Shown piece after piece: positions 5,866 through 13,040 of a stretch of 14,068 nucleotides of DNA. The position numbers were made by a program, and so were the translations under genes. Position 1 is the first letter of the stretch, and each line of letters begins with the position of its first letter. Location of the stretch: contig CAAEEC010000340.1 of assembly GCA_900754755.1 (NCBI GenBank), positions 1 to 14,068 on the forward strand, in the 5' to 3' direction. This DNA comes from Clostridia bacterium. GTDB taxonomy: Bacteria; Bacillota; Clostridia; Christensenellales; Aristaeellaceae. The notes under the pieces are model-generated. The model saw nothing but the letters and a program-made list of their open reading frames with translations, was not told the origin of the DNA and did not search any database.

Positions 5866-6553
5866 GGCCTTCGGGGGCGAGCCACCGGTATCCGGTGCCG
5901 CGCAGGGTTTCGATGTAGCGGGGGTTGGCCGGGTCGTCGCCCAGCTTGGCCCGCAGGGATTTGATGTGATAGTCCACCGTGCGGGAAGGGTCGTCTTCCG
6001 TGGGATAGCCCCACACGTCCCGCAAAAGCTGGCCGCGCGAAACGGCCTGGCCCGGCCGGCGCGCCAGATAATACAGCAGTTCAAATTCGCGGTAGGTCAG
6101 CGCTACGCGCGCGCCGTTTTGCCAGGCTTCGCGCGCGTCCGGCTGGAGGGTGAGATCGCCGGAGATCCACTTTTGCGCTTCCGGCGTTACGCGGCGCAGA
6201 GCCGTTTGCAGCCGCGCCTGCAATTCGCGCACGCCAAAAGGTTTGGTGATGTAATCCTCCGCGCCCAGTTCCAGCCCGCGCACTTTGTCGTTTTCCGCGC
6301 TGCGGGCGGAAAGGATGATCACCGGCACGCGGGCGGTTTCCTTGCGTGCCTTCCACTCGGCGAGGATGGCAAACCCGTCCTTGCCGCGCAGCATGAGATC
6401 GAGCAGCAGCAAATCCGGCGTTTCTTTTTTCAGCCGCTTTTCCAGCTCGCTGGCGTCATACAGGCGCACAGCCTCGTGCCCCGCTTTTTTCACCGCCGCG
6501 AGAATCAGCAGGCCGATGCGCTCTTCATCTTCCACAATCCAAATGGTGGCCAT
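5855..6553 (-). CDS. OmpR/PhoB-family response regulator
   Basis: A 232-residue DNA-binding response regulator. The receiver domain (1-120) has the acidic pocket IVEDEE (6-11), phosphoacceptor Asp52 in LLLLDLMLRG, the conserved Ser82 in ILSA and Lys104 in ITKPF. The C-terminal winged helix (about 130-228) carries LTYREFELL, the recognition helix region DDPSRTVDYHIKSLRAKLG and the final RGTGYRW, as in PhoB and PhoP. The ATG at 6551-6553 has GGAGGG 5 nt upstream. It heads a two-gene unit with the sensor kinase. I do not assign a symbol: the kinase sensor domain does not identify the stimulus, and no PhoP-box array is visible at its promoter. Confidence 0.95.
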   Translation of the reverse strand: MATIWIVEDEERIGLLILAAVKKAGHEAVRLYDASELEKRLKKETPDLLLLDLMLRGKDGFAILAEWKARKETARVPVIILSARSAENDKVRGLELGAEDYITKPFGVRELQARLQTALRRVTPEAQKWISGDLTLQPDAREAWQNGARVALTYREFELLYYLARRPGQAVSRGQLLRDVWGYPTEDDPSRTVDYHIKSLRAKLGDDPANPRYIETLRGTGYRWLAPEGHEA

Positions 6554-6594
6554 AGTTTCCCTCCACTGGGCAAGACGCAGTTCACCTTTTAAGA

Positions 6595-6632
6595 GTTACT
6601 TATATTGTAACACCGGCAAAAGGAAGTTGAAA
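6595..6632 (-). promoter_or_regulatory. Promoter of the two-component operon
   Basis: On the minus strand an extended -10, TGT followed by TACAAT (6604-6609), lies about 50 bp upstream of the regulator ATG. The -35 position at 17 bp spacing reads TTTCAA (6627-6632), a poor match. GTTAC (6595-6599) and GTAAC (6607-6611) form a 5-bp dyad that covers the -10 element and could be a binding site. Confidence 0.5.
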
Positions 6633-6673
6633 TCGACGGAATGTTAATTGTATAAAGCGCGAAACGGGAGAAA

Positions 6674-6712
6674 ATGGGATTGTGCTTACTGCGGAGCGCA
6701 GTCAATTCCCAT
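6674..6712. repeat. Imperfect inverted repeat (hairpin) in divergent region
   Basis: Outer arms ATGGGATTG (6674-6682) and CAATTCCCAT (6703-6712) pair with one bulged base. After a 5-nt one-sided internal loop (6683-6687), ACTGCG (6688-6693) pairs with CGCAGT (6697-6702) across a GAG loop. On the minus strand the hairpin is followed by TTTTCTCCC, a weak T tract. It lies upstream of both divergent promoters, so it is not in either expected leader. Confidence 0.6.
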
Positions 6713-6799
6713 ATATGCCCGTATTGTTTGGCATCCCCAACAAATTTTTGATTTTATATTGGCAGGATTTTAAAATTTGGGTTTCGGTTGAAAAGAAAC

Positions 6800-6838
6800 T
6801 TGACGAATTGCCACAAATATGGTATCTTATCAAAAGAT
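6800..6838 (+). promoter_or_regulatory. Promoter and candidate MarR operator of the exporter operon
   Basis: TTGACG (6800-6805) is followed after 17 bp by TATCTT (6823-6828), about 26 bp before the marR ATG. A short dyad, ATCTT (6824-6828) with AAGAT (6834-6838), overlaps the -10 element. This position suits repression by the MarR protein encoded next, as is common in the family. Leader length is short, and the AGGAGG binding site follows at 6840-6845. Confidence 0.65.
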
Positions 6839-6853
6839 TAGGAGGCTGAAAGT

Positions 6854-7336
6854 ATGGATCCAAAGGAAATGGACGGCGTTCGGCAGCGTTTGGCGCGCCG
6901 GATGATGCTGGTTTCGCGGCGCCGGTTTTTGCTCGCCGATATGCTACTGGAAAAGACGGGCATTGGCGCGGGGCAGGTGCCCATTTTGATGGAACTGCAG
7001 CGCCATGGCGAGATGACGCAGAGCGCGCTGGCCGAGCATGTGCATGTTACGCCCGCCACCATGAGCGGTACGCTCAAGCGCATGGAGCGCGACGGGCGCA
7101 TCACGCGCCGGGGAGACGAGCTCGACGCGCGGGTTTCTCTCGTGCGGTTGACAGAGGCGGGGGAGCGGTTGTGTGAGCGGGCGCACGAGCTTTTCATCAA
7201 ATCCGACGAATTGATGTTCGAAGGCGTATCGAACGAGGAATGCGAGTGGATTTACGCCACGCTGGAAACGGTGCTCGAAAATCTGGAAAAGGCAATACAA
7301 GGAGAATCGCATGAAAAAGCTTCTACCCTACCTTAG
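6854..7336 (+). CDS. MarR-family transcriptional regulator
   Basis: A 160-residue winged-helix regulator, probably a dimer that represses its own operon until a ligand binds. Residues 40-104 form the DNA-binding domain: GQVPILMELQRHGEMTQSALAEH (helix), TPATMSGTLKRMERDG (recognition helix) and the wing RRGDELDARVSLVRLTEAG, with the D-R---V-LT pattern typical of the family. The terminal helices (1-35 and 105-150) form the dimer interface. The ATG has AGGAGG 8 nt upstream. The last 26 bases overlap the first ABC exporter gene, which shows an operon with coupled translation. The link to a drug-type exporter suggests that it senses the exported compound, but the ligand is unknown. Confidence 0.93.
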   Translation: MDPKEMDGVRQRLARRMMLVSRRRFLLADMLLEKTGIGAGQVPILMELQRHGEMTQSALAEHVHVTPATMSGTLKRMERDGRITRRGDELDARVSLVRLTEAGERLCERAHELFIKSDELMFEGVSNEECEWIYATLETVLENLEKAIQGESHEKASTLP

Positions 7337-9032
7337 GCCCTATTTGGCTTTTACGATTATCGCGCCCCTGTTCATGTTGCTGGAAGTGTGGATGGACATC
7401 CTTTCGCCCATGTATATGTCCTCGATCATCAACGATGGCGTCGCCGTGGGCGATACGCAGCACATCATTTACACCAGCGTGAAGATGGTGGCGGTGGCGA
7501 TCATCGGCGTAATCGGCGGCGTGGGCAATATGTATTTTTCCACCAAGGCTGGCTATGGCTTCGCGAAGGAATTGCGCGCGGCGGTGTACCATAAAATCCA
7601 ATCCTTCTCTTTTGCCAACATCGATCAATTCAAAACGGGTTCGCTCGTTACCCGCACGACGAACGACATCGCCCAGATCCAGAATGCGTTTACCACTTGC
7701 ATCCGCATGCTGGTGCGCGCGCCGTTTTTGTGCATTGGCGGGGTGGCCGCCATTCTGGCCATCAGCCCGCGGCTGTCGCTGGTCGTGCTGGTGGGCATGG
7801 TGGTGATGGGGCTGCTCGTGTTTGTCATGATGAAATACGCGATGCCCATGTTCAAGCGCATGCAGGATAAACTGGACAATGTGAACGTCGTGATGCAGGA
7901 AAACCTGGCGGGCATCCGCGTGATCAAGGCGTTCGGCCGCGCGGAATACGAGAAAAAGCGCTTCAACGCGGCGAACGACGAATTGGCAAACACCAGCATG
8001 CGCGCCATGCGGCTGATGTCGCTGAGTTTCCCATTGGTTTCCCTGATGATGAATGTTATCATGGTTATGATGTACTGGTTCGGCGGCATGTTCGTGTTCG
8101 ATGGGGCGATGCGCGCAGGCGATATCATGGCGTTTTCCAATTATATCACGCAGATTTTGATGGCTCTCACGCAGTCGTCGATTATGTTGGTGTTCGTGTC
8201 GCGCGCGCAGGTATCGTTCGCGCGCGTGAACGAGGTGCTCAATACCTCGGTGGATATCGCCGACGGGCCGGACGCTTCCGCCACCGTGGAAAAGGGCAGC
8301 GTGGAGTTCCGCAACGTTTCCTTCCGCTATCCGGGCGATAGCGCGGATATTCTCACGGACATTAGCTTCAGCGCCGCCCCGGGCGAAACCGTCGCCATTC
8401 TCGGCTCCACCGGCGCGGGCAAATCCACGCTGGTGAACCTGATTCCCCGGCTGTACGACGTGAACGGCGGGCAGGTGCTCGTGGACGGGCGCGACGTGCG
8501 GGATTACACGCTGGATCACCTGCGGGCGGGCGTCGGTATGGCGCTGCAGGAATCCGTGCTCTTCACTGGCAGCATCGAGGAAAACCTGCACTGGGGCGAT
8601 GAAAACGCGCCGGAAGAATTTGTGCGCCAGGCCGCGCAGGTCGCGCAGGCCGCGCCGTTTGTGGAGGACATGGAAGAAGGCTACAACACCATGCTTGGCC
8701 AGCGCGGCGTGAACCTTTCCGGCGGGCAGAAACAGCGGCTGTGCATCGCCCGCGCGCTCATCAAGCGGCCCAAGATTTTGATTTTGGACGATTCCACCAG
8801 CGCGGTCGACCTGGCCACCGAGGCCAAAATTCAGGCGGGCCTGCGCGAATTGATGGGACACCTCACCGTGTTCATCATCGCGCAGCGCATCTCTTCCGTG
8901 CGCGACGCGGACAAGATCCTTGTGCTCGACGGCGGCCGCATCGTCGATATCGGCAAGCACGACGAACTCATCCAGCGCTGCGAGATCTATCGCGAAATTG
9001 CGCAATCGCAGCTGGGAAAGGAGGCCGTGTAA
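7311..9032 (+). CDS. ABC exporter half-transporter with degenerate ATPase site (subunit 1)
   Basis: A 573-residue protein with a six-helix membrane domain (about 1-310) fused to a nucleotide-binding domain (about 328-570), of the type IV exporter family that moves drugs, lipids or peptides out of the cell. Walker A is GSTGAGKST (365-373) and the signature LSGGQ is canonical (469-473). Walker B reads ILILDD, so the catalytic Glu is replaced by Asp494. The switch His is replaced by Gln525 (IIAQRISS). These changes mark the degenerate partner of a heterodimeric exporter such as TM287/288, BmrCD or LmrCD. The start has AAGGAGA about 6 nt upstream and lies within the end of marR. The stop is 1 bp before the second subunit's ATG, so the two are made together. 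Substrate unknown. Confidence 0.95.
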   Translation: MKKLLPYLRPYLAFTIIAPLFMLLEVWMDILSPMYMSSIINDGVAVGDTQHIIYTSVKMVAVAIIGVIGGVGNMYFSTKAGYGFAKELRAAVYHKIQSFSFANIDQFKTGSLVTRTTNDIAQIQNAFTTCIRMLVRAPFLCIGGVAAILAISPRLSLVVLVGMVVMGLLVFVMMKYAMPMFKRMQDKLDNVNVVMQENLAGIRVIKAFGRAEYEKKRFNAANDELANTSMRAMRLMSLSFPLVSLMMNVIMVMMYWFGGMFVFDGAMRAGDIMAFSNYITQILMALTQSSIMLVFVSRAQVSFARVNEVLNTSVDIADGPDASATVEKGSVEFRNVSFRYPGDSADILTDISFSAAPGETVAILGSTGAGKSTLVNLIPRLYDVNGGQVLVDGRDVRDYTLDHLRAGVGMALQESVLFTGSIEENLHWGDENAPEEFVRQAAQVAQAAPFVEDMEEGYNTMLGQRGVNLSGGQKQRLCIARALIKRPKILILDDSTSAVDLATEAKIQAGLRELMGHLTVFIIAQRISSVRDADKILVLDGGRIVDIGKHDELIQRCEIYREIAQSQLGKEAV

Positions 9033-9033
9033 C

Positions 9034-11049
9034 ATGGCGCAGCGCAGATTTCAACCCGCGCGGTCGGGTGGCCCCGGCGGTCCGGGCGGCCCAGGACGGT
9101 TCGCGGCCAAGCCCAAGTTGAACGACGCGAAGGGCACGGTACTCCGGCTGATGAAATATCTGGGCAAGGTCAAGTGGGAAATGACGGGCGCGATGCTGCT
9201 TTTGGTGGCGTCCACCGTGCTCAACCTGATCGCGCCCCGCATCTCCGGCCAGGTCATCGATATTTTGAATGAAAACTATGGCGTCAACCGGGCGGTCAGC
9301 ATGGTTGGTATGATCGCCACCTTTGTGGGCACCGCCTTCCTCACGGATAAGCTTGCGCAGAGCCATTCCTCTAGCGAGAGCATGGTGAGCCTTTCGCTCA
9401 AGGGCATGGCGGTCGGCCTGCTCGCACTGGTTGGCGGAGGCGGCATGGCAGCCGCCGCGGCGAATTCCACCACCGCCCTGCGCGATACGGTGCTGCTCAT
9501 GTTTTTGCTGTTCCTGGGCAGCGGGCTGTGCTCGCTGGGGCAATCGCTGCTGCTGGTGAACGTGGCGCAGCACGCGGTGCGCATCATCCGTGCGGATCTG
9601 TTTCAGCGCTTGCAAAAGCTGCCACTGCGCTTTTTCGATTCCAAAACGCATGGCGAGCTGATGAGCCGCCTGTCCAACGACGTGGATAACGTTTCCAACA
9701 TGCTCTCCAACGCGCTCACGCAGGTGCTTTCCAGCATCATCACCGTGGTGGTCTCGCTCTCCATGATGCTTTCCCTGAGCTGGCAACTCACGATCATCGC
9801 TTGCTTGACCATTCCCCTGAGCATGCTCGTGCTGGGCCGCATCGCCAAGTACACGGGCCGCCTCTTCAAGCAGCAGCAGGCCGCGCTCGGCGAACTGAAT
9901 GGCGTGGTGGAAGAGACGATCACGGGCGCGAAGGTCGTGAAGGTCTTTAGCCGCGAAAAGTACGTGATGGAAGATTTCCAGCGCTCGAACGAGGAACTGA
10001 CGGAAGTCGGCACCAAGGCGACGATTTTTTCCAGTTGCATCGGCCCCTTGATGAACGTCATCGGGCACATCAGCTTCGCGCTGATGGCGGGCATTGGCGG
10101 CTATCTGGTGGTGGCGGGTTCGGTCGGCTCGGTGGGCATGATCCAGTCGTTTTTGCAATACTCCCGCCAGTTCCAGATGCCCATCAACAACCTGGCCAAC
10201 CAGGTCACCATGTTGCAATCCGCGCTCGCGGGCGCGGAGCGCGTGTTCGAGGTGATGGACACCGAGCCGGAGCCGGAAGACGCGCCGGACGCTTTGCCGC
10301 TCAAGTCCCCCAAGGGACATGTGGAATTTGAGGACGTGACGTTTGGCTACGCGCCGGATGTGAAGATTCTCAAGGACGTGTCTTTCGAAGCGCTGCCCGG
10401 CCAGACCATCGCCCTGGTGGGCCCCACAGGCGCGGGCAAAACCACCATCGTCAACCTGCTGATGCGGTTTTACGACATTGATAGCGGCGTGATCCGCATC
10501 GATGGCGAGGACATCCGGCATTATAAGCGCCAGGATCTGCGCGATAGCCTAGGTATGGTGCTGCAGGATGTGTACATGTTCGCGGGCACGGTGCGCGACA
10601 ACATCGCTTACGGCAAACTGGACGCGACGGACGAGGAAATCGTGCGCGCGGCCAAGGCCGCCAATTGCCACGATTTCATCATGCGCCTGCCCAATGGGTA
10701 CAATACGGATCTGGCCGAGGATGCGGCCAATCTGAGCCAGGGACAGCGGCAACTGCTCTCCATCGCCCGCGCCATCCTGGCCAATCCCGCCGTATTGATC
10801 CTCGATGAGGCCACCAGTTCTGTGGATACGCGCACGGAAATGAACATCCAGCAGGCCATGATCGCCCTCATGAAGGGCAGAACCAGTTTCGTCATCGCGC
10901 ACCGGCTTTCCACCATTCGCGGCGCGGATCAGATTTTGGTGATCCAGGACGGGCGCATCGTGGAGCGGGGCACGCACGAGCAACTGCTGGAAAAGCAGGG
11001 CGTGTACGCGGGCCTTTTGAACAGCCAGTACCGCGGCCTAGAAATTTAG
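9034..11049 (+). CDS. ABC exporter half-transporter with canonical catalytic residues (subunit 2)
   Basis: A 671-residue membrane-ATPase fusion and partner of the preceding gene. The N-terminus is a basic, Gly/Pro-rich cytosolic extension with GGPGGPGGPG at 12-21. The membrane domain covers about 45-400 and the ATPase domain 428-665. Walker A is GPTGAGKTT (463-471), Walker B VLILDE has the catalytic Glu592, and the switch His623 lies in IAHRLST. The signature is the altered LSQGQ (567-571), which would face the degenerate Walker site of subunit 1. About 70 residues between the first two long membrane segments (roughly 80-150) exceed the usual short loop and include two hydrophobic stretches. 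I chose the ATG at 9034 because AAAGGAGG lies 9 nt upstream; the open frame extends back into subunit 1 without a start signal. No clear terminator follows. Confidence 0.95.
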   Translation: MAQRRFQPARSGGPGGPGGPGRFAAKPKLNDAKGTVLRLMKYLGKVKWEMTGAMLLLVASTVLNLIAPRISGQVIDILNENYGVNRAVSMVGMIATFVGTAFLTDKLAQSHSSSESMVSLSLKGMAVGLLALVGGGGMAAAAANSTTALRDTVLLMFLLFLGSGLCSLGQSLLLVNVAQHAVRIIRADLFQRLQKLPLRFFDSKTHGELMSRLSNDVDNVSNMLSNALTQVLSSIITVVVSLSMMLSLSWQLTIIACLTIPLSMLVLGRIAKYTGRLFKQQQAALGELNGVVEETITGAKVVKVFSREKYVMEDFQRSNEELTEVGTKATIFSSCIGPLMNVIGHISFALMAGIGGYLVVAGSVGSVGMIQSFLQYSRQFQMPINNLANQVTMLQSALAGAERVFEVMDTEPEPEDAPDALPLKSPKGHVEFEDVTFGYAPDVKILKDVSFEALPGQTIALVGPTGAGKTTIVNLLMRFYDIDSGVIRIDGEDIRHYKRQDLRDSLGMVLQDVYMFAGTVRDNIAYGKLDATDEEIVRAAKAANCHDFIMRLPNGYNTDLAEDAANLSQGQRQLLSIARAILANPAVLILDEATSSVDTRTEMNIQQAMIALMKGRTSFVIAHRLSTIRGADQILVIQDGRIVERGTHEQLLEKQGVYAGLLNSQYRGLEI

Positions 11050-11079
11050 CGGCCAACGCGAATTTTTAAGCAAAAAGAC

Positions 11080-11108
11080 TTGCAAAATATACGCGCGAAG
11101 CGTATACT
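11080..11108 (+). promoter_or_regulatory. Promoter with internal dyad upstream of ilvE
   Basis: TTGCAA (11080-11085) is followed after exactly 17 bp by TATACT (11103-11108), a good vegetative promoter 33 bp before the ilvE ATG. A perfect 7-bp inverted repeat, TATACGC (11088-11094) and GCGTATA (11100-11106), with a 5-bp centre occupies the spacer and most of the -10. A protein bound there would block transcription. No T-box or other long leader fits in this short space. Confidence 0.8.
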
Positions 11109-11141
11109 TGTCCAATAAACCGCGTGAAGGAGTGATCTGTT

Positions 11142-12206
11142 ATGCAGGAAATCCGCTTTATCCCCTGCAAGGCATTCAAAGAAAAGCCCGCGGATGAAAC
11201 CAAGCTGGGCTTTGGCAAAAAGTTCACCGATTACCGCTTTGTGATGGATTATTACGATGGCGCGTGGCAGGATGCCCGCATCGAGCCGAACGAGCCCTTC
11301 CAGTTGGATGCGGCCACCAGCGTGCTGCACTATGGCCAGGCGATTTTCGAGGGCCTCAAGTGCTACCGCCGCGAGGACGGCGGCCTGCAGATCTTCCGCG
11401 CCAAGGACAATTTCGCCCGCATGAACCGCTCGGCCGACCGCCTTGCCATTCCGCTGTTCGACGAGGAACTGGCGCTCAAGGGCCTGATTGAGCTGCTCAA
11501 GATTGAAAAGGACTGGGTGCCGCACGCGGAGGGCACTTCGCTTTACATCCGCCCCACGATCATCTCCATGGATCCGTTCCTGGGCGTGAGCGCGGGCAAG
11601 TACTATAAGTTCTATATCATCCTTTCCCCGTCCGGCGCGTACTACGCTTCCGGCCTGGCTCCGGTGGGCATCTACGTGGAAGACAAGTACGTGCGCGCGG
11701 TGCGCGGCGGCCTGGGCTTCGCCAAGACCGCGGCCAACTACGCCGCTTCCATCAAGGCGGGCGAAATCGCCAAGAAGCGCGGCTACGCGCAGGTGCTGTG
11801 GCTGGATGGCGTGGAGCAGAAGTACGTGGAAGAAGTCGGCTCCATGAACATGTTCTTCATCATCGATGGCGTGATCGTCACCCCGGCGCTCAATGGCTCC
11901 ATCCTGGCGGGCATCACGCGCGATTCCATCCTCAAGTTGGCAGCGGATATGGGCTATAAGGTGGAAGAACGCCGCCTGTCCATTGACGAGGTCTTTGAAG
12001 CGGCCCGCAACGGCAAGCTGGACGAGGCGTTCGGTTCCGGCACGGCGGCGGTCGTTTCCCCGGTGAATGAGCTTTGCCGCGAGGACGAGGTCGTCCGCAT
12101 CGGCGATGGCAACATCGGCCCCATCACCCAGAAGCTCTATGACACGCTCACCGGCATCCAGTTCGGCAAGGGCGAGGACAAGTTTGGCTGGGTAACGCGC
12201 ATCTAA
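11142..12206 (+). CDS. ilvE: Branched-chain amino acid aminotransferase
   Basis: A 354-residue PLP-dependent fold type IV transaminase that interconverts leucine, isoleucine and valine with their 2-oxo acids, using 2-oxoglutarate/glutamate. Length and motifs fit the longer bacterial and eukaryotic BCAT group: LHYGQAIFEGLKCYR (62-76), YIRPTIISMDPFLGV (135-149), GGLGFAKTAANYAAS (189-203) with the probable PLP lysine Lys195, and the phosphate-loop region NGSILAGITRDSIL (251-264). The start ATG at 11142 has the strong binding site AAGGAGTGATC shortly upstream. It has its own promoter and a hairpin terminator, so it is probably a single-gene unit and not part of the exporter operon. No other ilv or leu genes are in the window. 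It can act in synthesis or in breakdown of branched-chain amino acids. Confidence 0.95.
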   Translation: MQEIRFIPCKAFKEKPADETKLGFGKKFTDYRFVMDYYDGAWQDARIEPNEPFQLDAATSVLHYGQAIFEGLKCYRREDGGLQIFRAKDNFARMNRSADRLAIPLFDEELALKGLIELLKIEKDWVPHAEGTSLYIRPTIISMDPFLGVSAGKYYKFYIILSPSGAYYASGLAPVGIYVEDKYVRAVRGGLGFAKTAANYAASIKAGEIAKKRGYAQVLWLDGVEQKYVEEVGSMNMFFIIDGVIVTPALNGSILAGITRDSILKLAADMGYKVEERRLSIDEVFEAARNGKLDEAFGSGTAAVVSPVNELCREDEVVRIGDGNIGPITQKLYDTLTGIQFGKGEDKFGWVTRI

Positions 12207-12248
12207 CATGCGGTCAGAGTGGCCGAAAAACGGTTTTGGGTAGTTTCG

Positions 12249-12283
12249 GCGGGCGGGAGAAGGGATTCGAACGCCCGCTTTTT
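12249..12283 (+). terminator. Terminator after ilvE
   Basis: GCGGGCG (12249-12255) pairs with CGCCCGC (12272-12278) across a 16-nt loop, followed by TTTTT at 12279-12283. It lies 42 bp past the ilvE stop and separates that gene from the AT-rich gene downstream. The loop contains GGGATTCGAAC, which resembles a tRNA T arm, but no tRNA can be folded here. Confidence 0.75.
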
Positions 12284-12340
12284 CTTTGAGTCTTTGCGGC
12301 AATGATGCGCTCCGGTGCGTTCTAAATGTGAGGACATGAT

Positions 12341-12862
12341 ATGGAATGCAAAAAACTATTGATTTCAAATAATGCAGCGATTTCGGCAATTTATTTTGCT
12401 TTGCTGCAATGTGGATATGACTTTTACTCTATCGAACGTGACGCATCTACGGTAAACAAGCTGGAGAGCTTTATCATATCTGACAGTAGTGAATATGGCT
12501 TCTTTTCGGAAGTGAGACAAAATACTTGTGAGGTTTATCCGTATTGGCCAAGAGCAGCCATGATAGAAACCGCCACATTTTATATAGATTTGCACATGGC
12601 ATGTTTCACGGATTTTGATGCGTATAAAAGTAATGTTCTATCTGCTAAAAATATATCTGATATAGAAAGAAATGAGAAATTTTGGAAGTGGATTTTGCAA
12701 TTTCCAGCAGCTCTAAGAGATGTATTTCAAAGTAATTGTTTCGGGCGCTATTTGAAATGGGAAAACGCTTGGATAGAAGATCAGAACAAAAAGCATAAAG
12801 CTAATTTAAGAAAAGTTGAGGATATTTTTGTGCTTGCAATGAATTTGCGTACACGTAGATAG
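12341..12862 (+). CDS. Orphan AT-rich gene, unknown function
   Basis: A 173-residue protein that I do not recognise. The ATG at 12341 has GAGGA 6 nt upstream. It has no signal peptide and no convincing membrane segment. It is rich in aromatic residues and Asn/Lys, with segments such as PYWPRAAMIETATFYIDLHMACF in the middle and a basic end (KKHKANLRK, then LRTRR). Base composition differs sharply from every other gene in the window: it is AT-rich and uses codons such as ATA, AGA, CTA and AAA freely. This suggests recent acquisition. No transposase, integrase or repeat boundary was seen. The gene lies between the ilvE terminator and a strong terminator at 12981-13010, so it is probably expressed alone. 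Confidence 0.75.
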   Translation: MECKKLLISNNAAISAIYFALLQCGYDFYSIERDASTVNKLESFIISDSSEYGFFSEVRQNTCEVYPYWPRAAMIETATFYIDLHMACFTDFDAYKSNVLSAKNISDIERNEKFWKWILQFPAALRDVFQSNCFGRYLKWENAWIEDQNKKHKANLRKVEDIFVLAMNLRTRR

Positions 12863-12905
12863 TTCAACGGGCTGACAACTTGTTCTCAAAACCATTGTTG
12901 CCGTC

Positions 12906-12922
12906 ACCCACGATCCGTGGGT
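12906..12922. repeat. Short perfect hairpin downstream of the orphan gene
   Basis: ACCCACG (12906-12912) pairs perfectly with CGTGGGT (12916-12922) across a 3-nt ATC loop. No T tract follows, so it is not a typical terminator. It lies in the 118-bp stretch between the orphan gene and the strong terminator, in DNA that returns to mixed composition. Function unknown. Confidence 0.5.
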
Positions 12923-12980
12923 CGACCAGTGCGTGCAACGCCATATATTGTCGCAGAAATCCGCGTAGCAACCCCATTTC

Positions 12981-13010
12981 AAAGGCGGCTCGAGGAAGAG
13001 CCGCCTTTTT
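12981..13010 (+). terminator. Strong rho-independent terminator after the orphan gene
   Basis: An 11-bp perfect stem pairs 12981-12991 with 12998-13008 across a 6-nt loop, with TTTTT at 13006-13010. It terminates plus-strand transcription from the orphan gene. The convergent aminopeptidase gene ends only 31 bp away, and on the minus strand the hairpin is followed by a weak TTT, so it may also serve that gene. Confidence 0.9.
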
Positions 13011-13040
13011 GCGTCTGCGAAAACGAAAAATCCGCCAGCA

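Larger units (their letters stand above)
6554..6853. other. Divergent intergenic region between response regulator and marR
   Basis: Three hundred bases without a supported gene. It holds the regulator promoter (6595-6632), a 39-bp imperfect inverted repeat (6674-6712), an AT-rich stretch with no clear signal (about 6713-6795), and the marR promoter and candidate operator (6800-6838). I see no small ORF with a ribosome binding site and no RNA gene. Confidence 0.7.

Noticed and set aside
6554..6660. PhoP-box-like TTAACA repeats upstream of the response regulator
   Set aside because: Only one TTAACA is present and there is no second copy at 11-bp phasing, so the system cannot be called PhoPR from this.
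7323..9035. Stop-free 570-codon frame antisense to exporter subunit 1, and similar long antisense frames opposite subunit 2 and ilvE
   Set aside because: Long antisense frames are expected in GC-rich genes with biased third positions. Their translations are His/Arg/Ala-rich without domains, and start signals are absent.
11050..11079. Terminator after exporter subunit 2
   Set aside because: GGCC elements and a short TTTTT occur, but no stable hairpin precedes the T run. Read-through into ilvE remains possible.
12254..12278. tRNA-like T arm (GGGATTCGAAC) in the ilvE terminator
   Set aside because: On neither strand do the T stem, acceptor stem and anticodon arm form. The matching 5' acceptor strand is missing at the right distance. 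The hairpin plus T tract explains it as a terminator.
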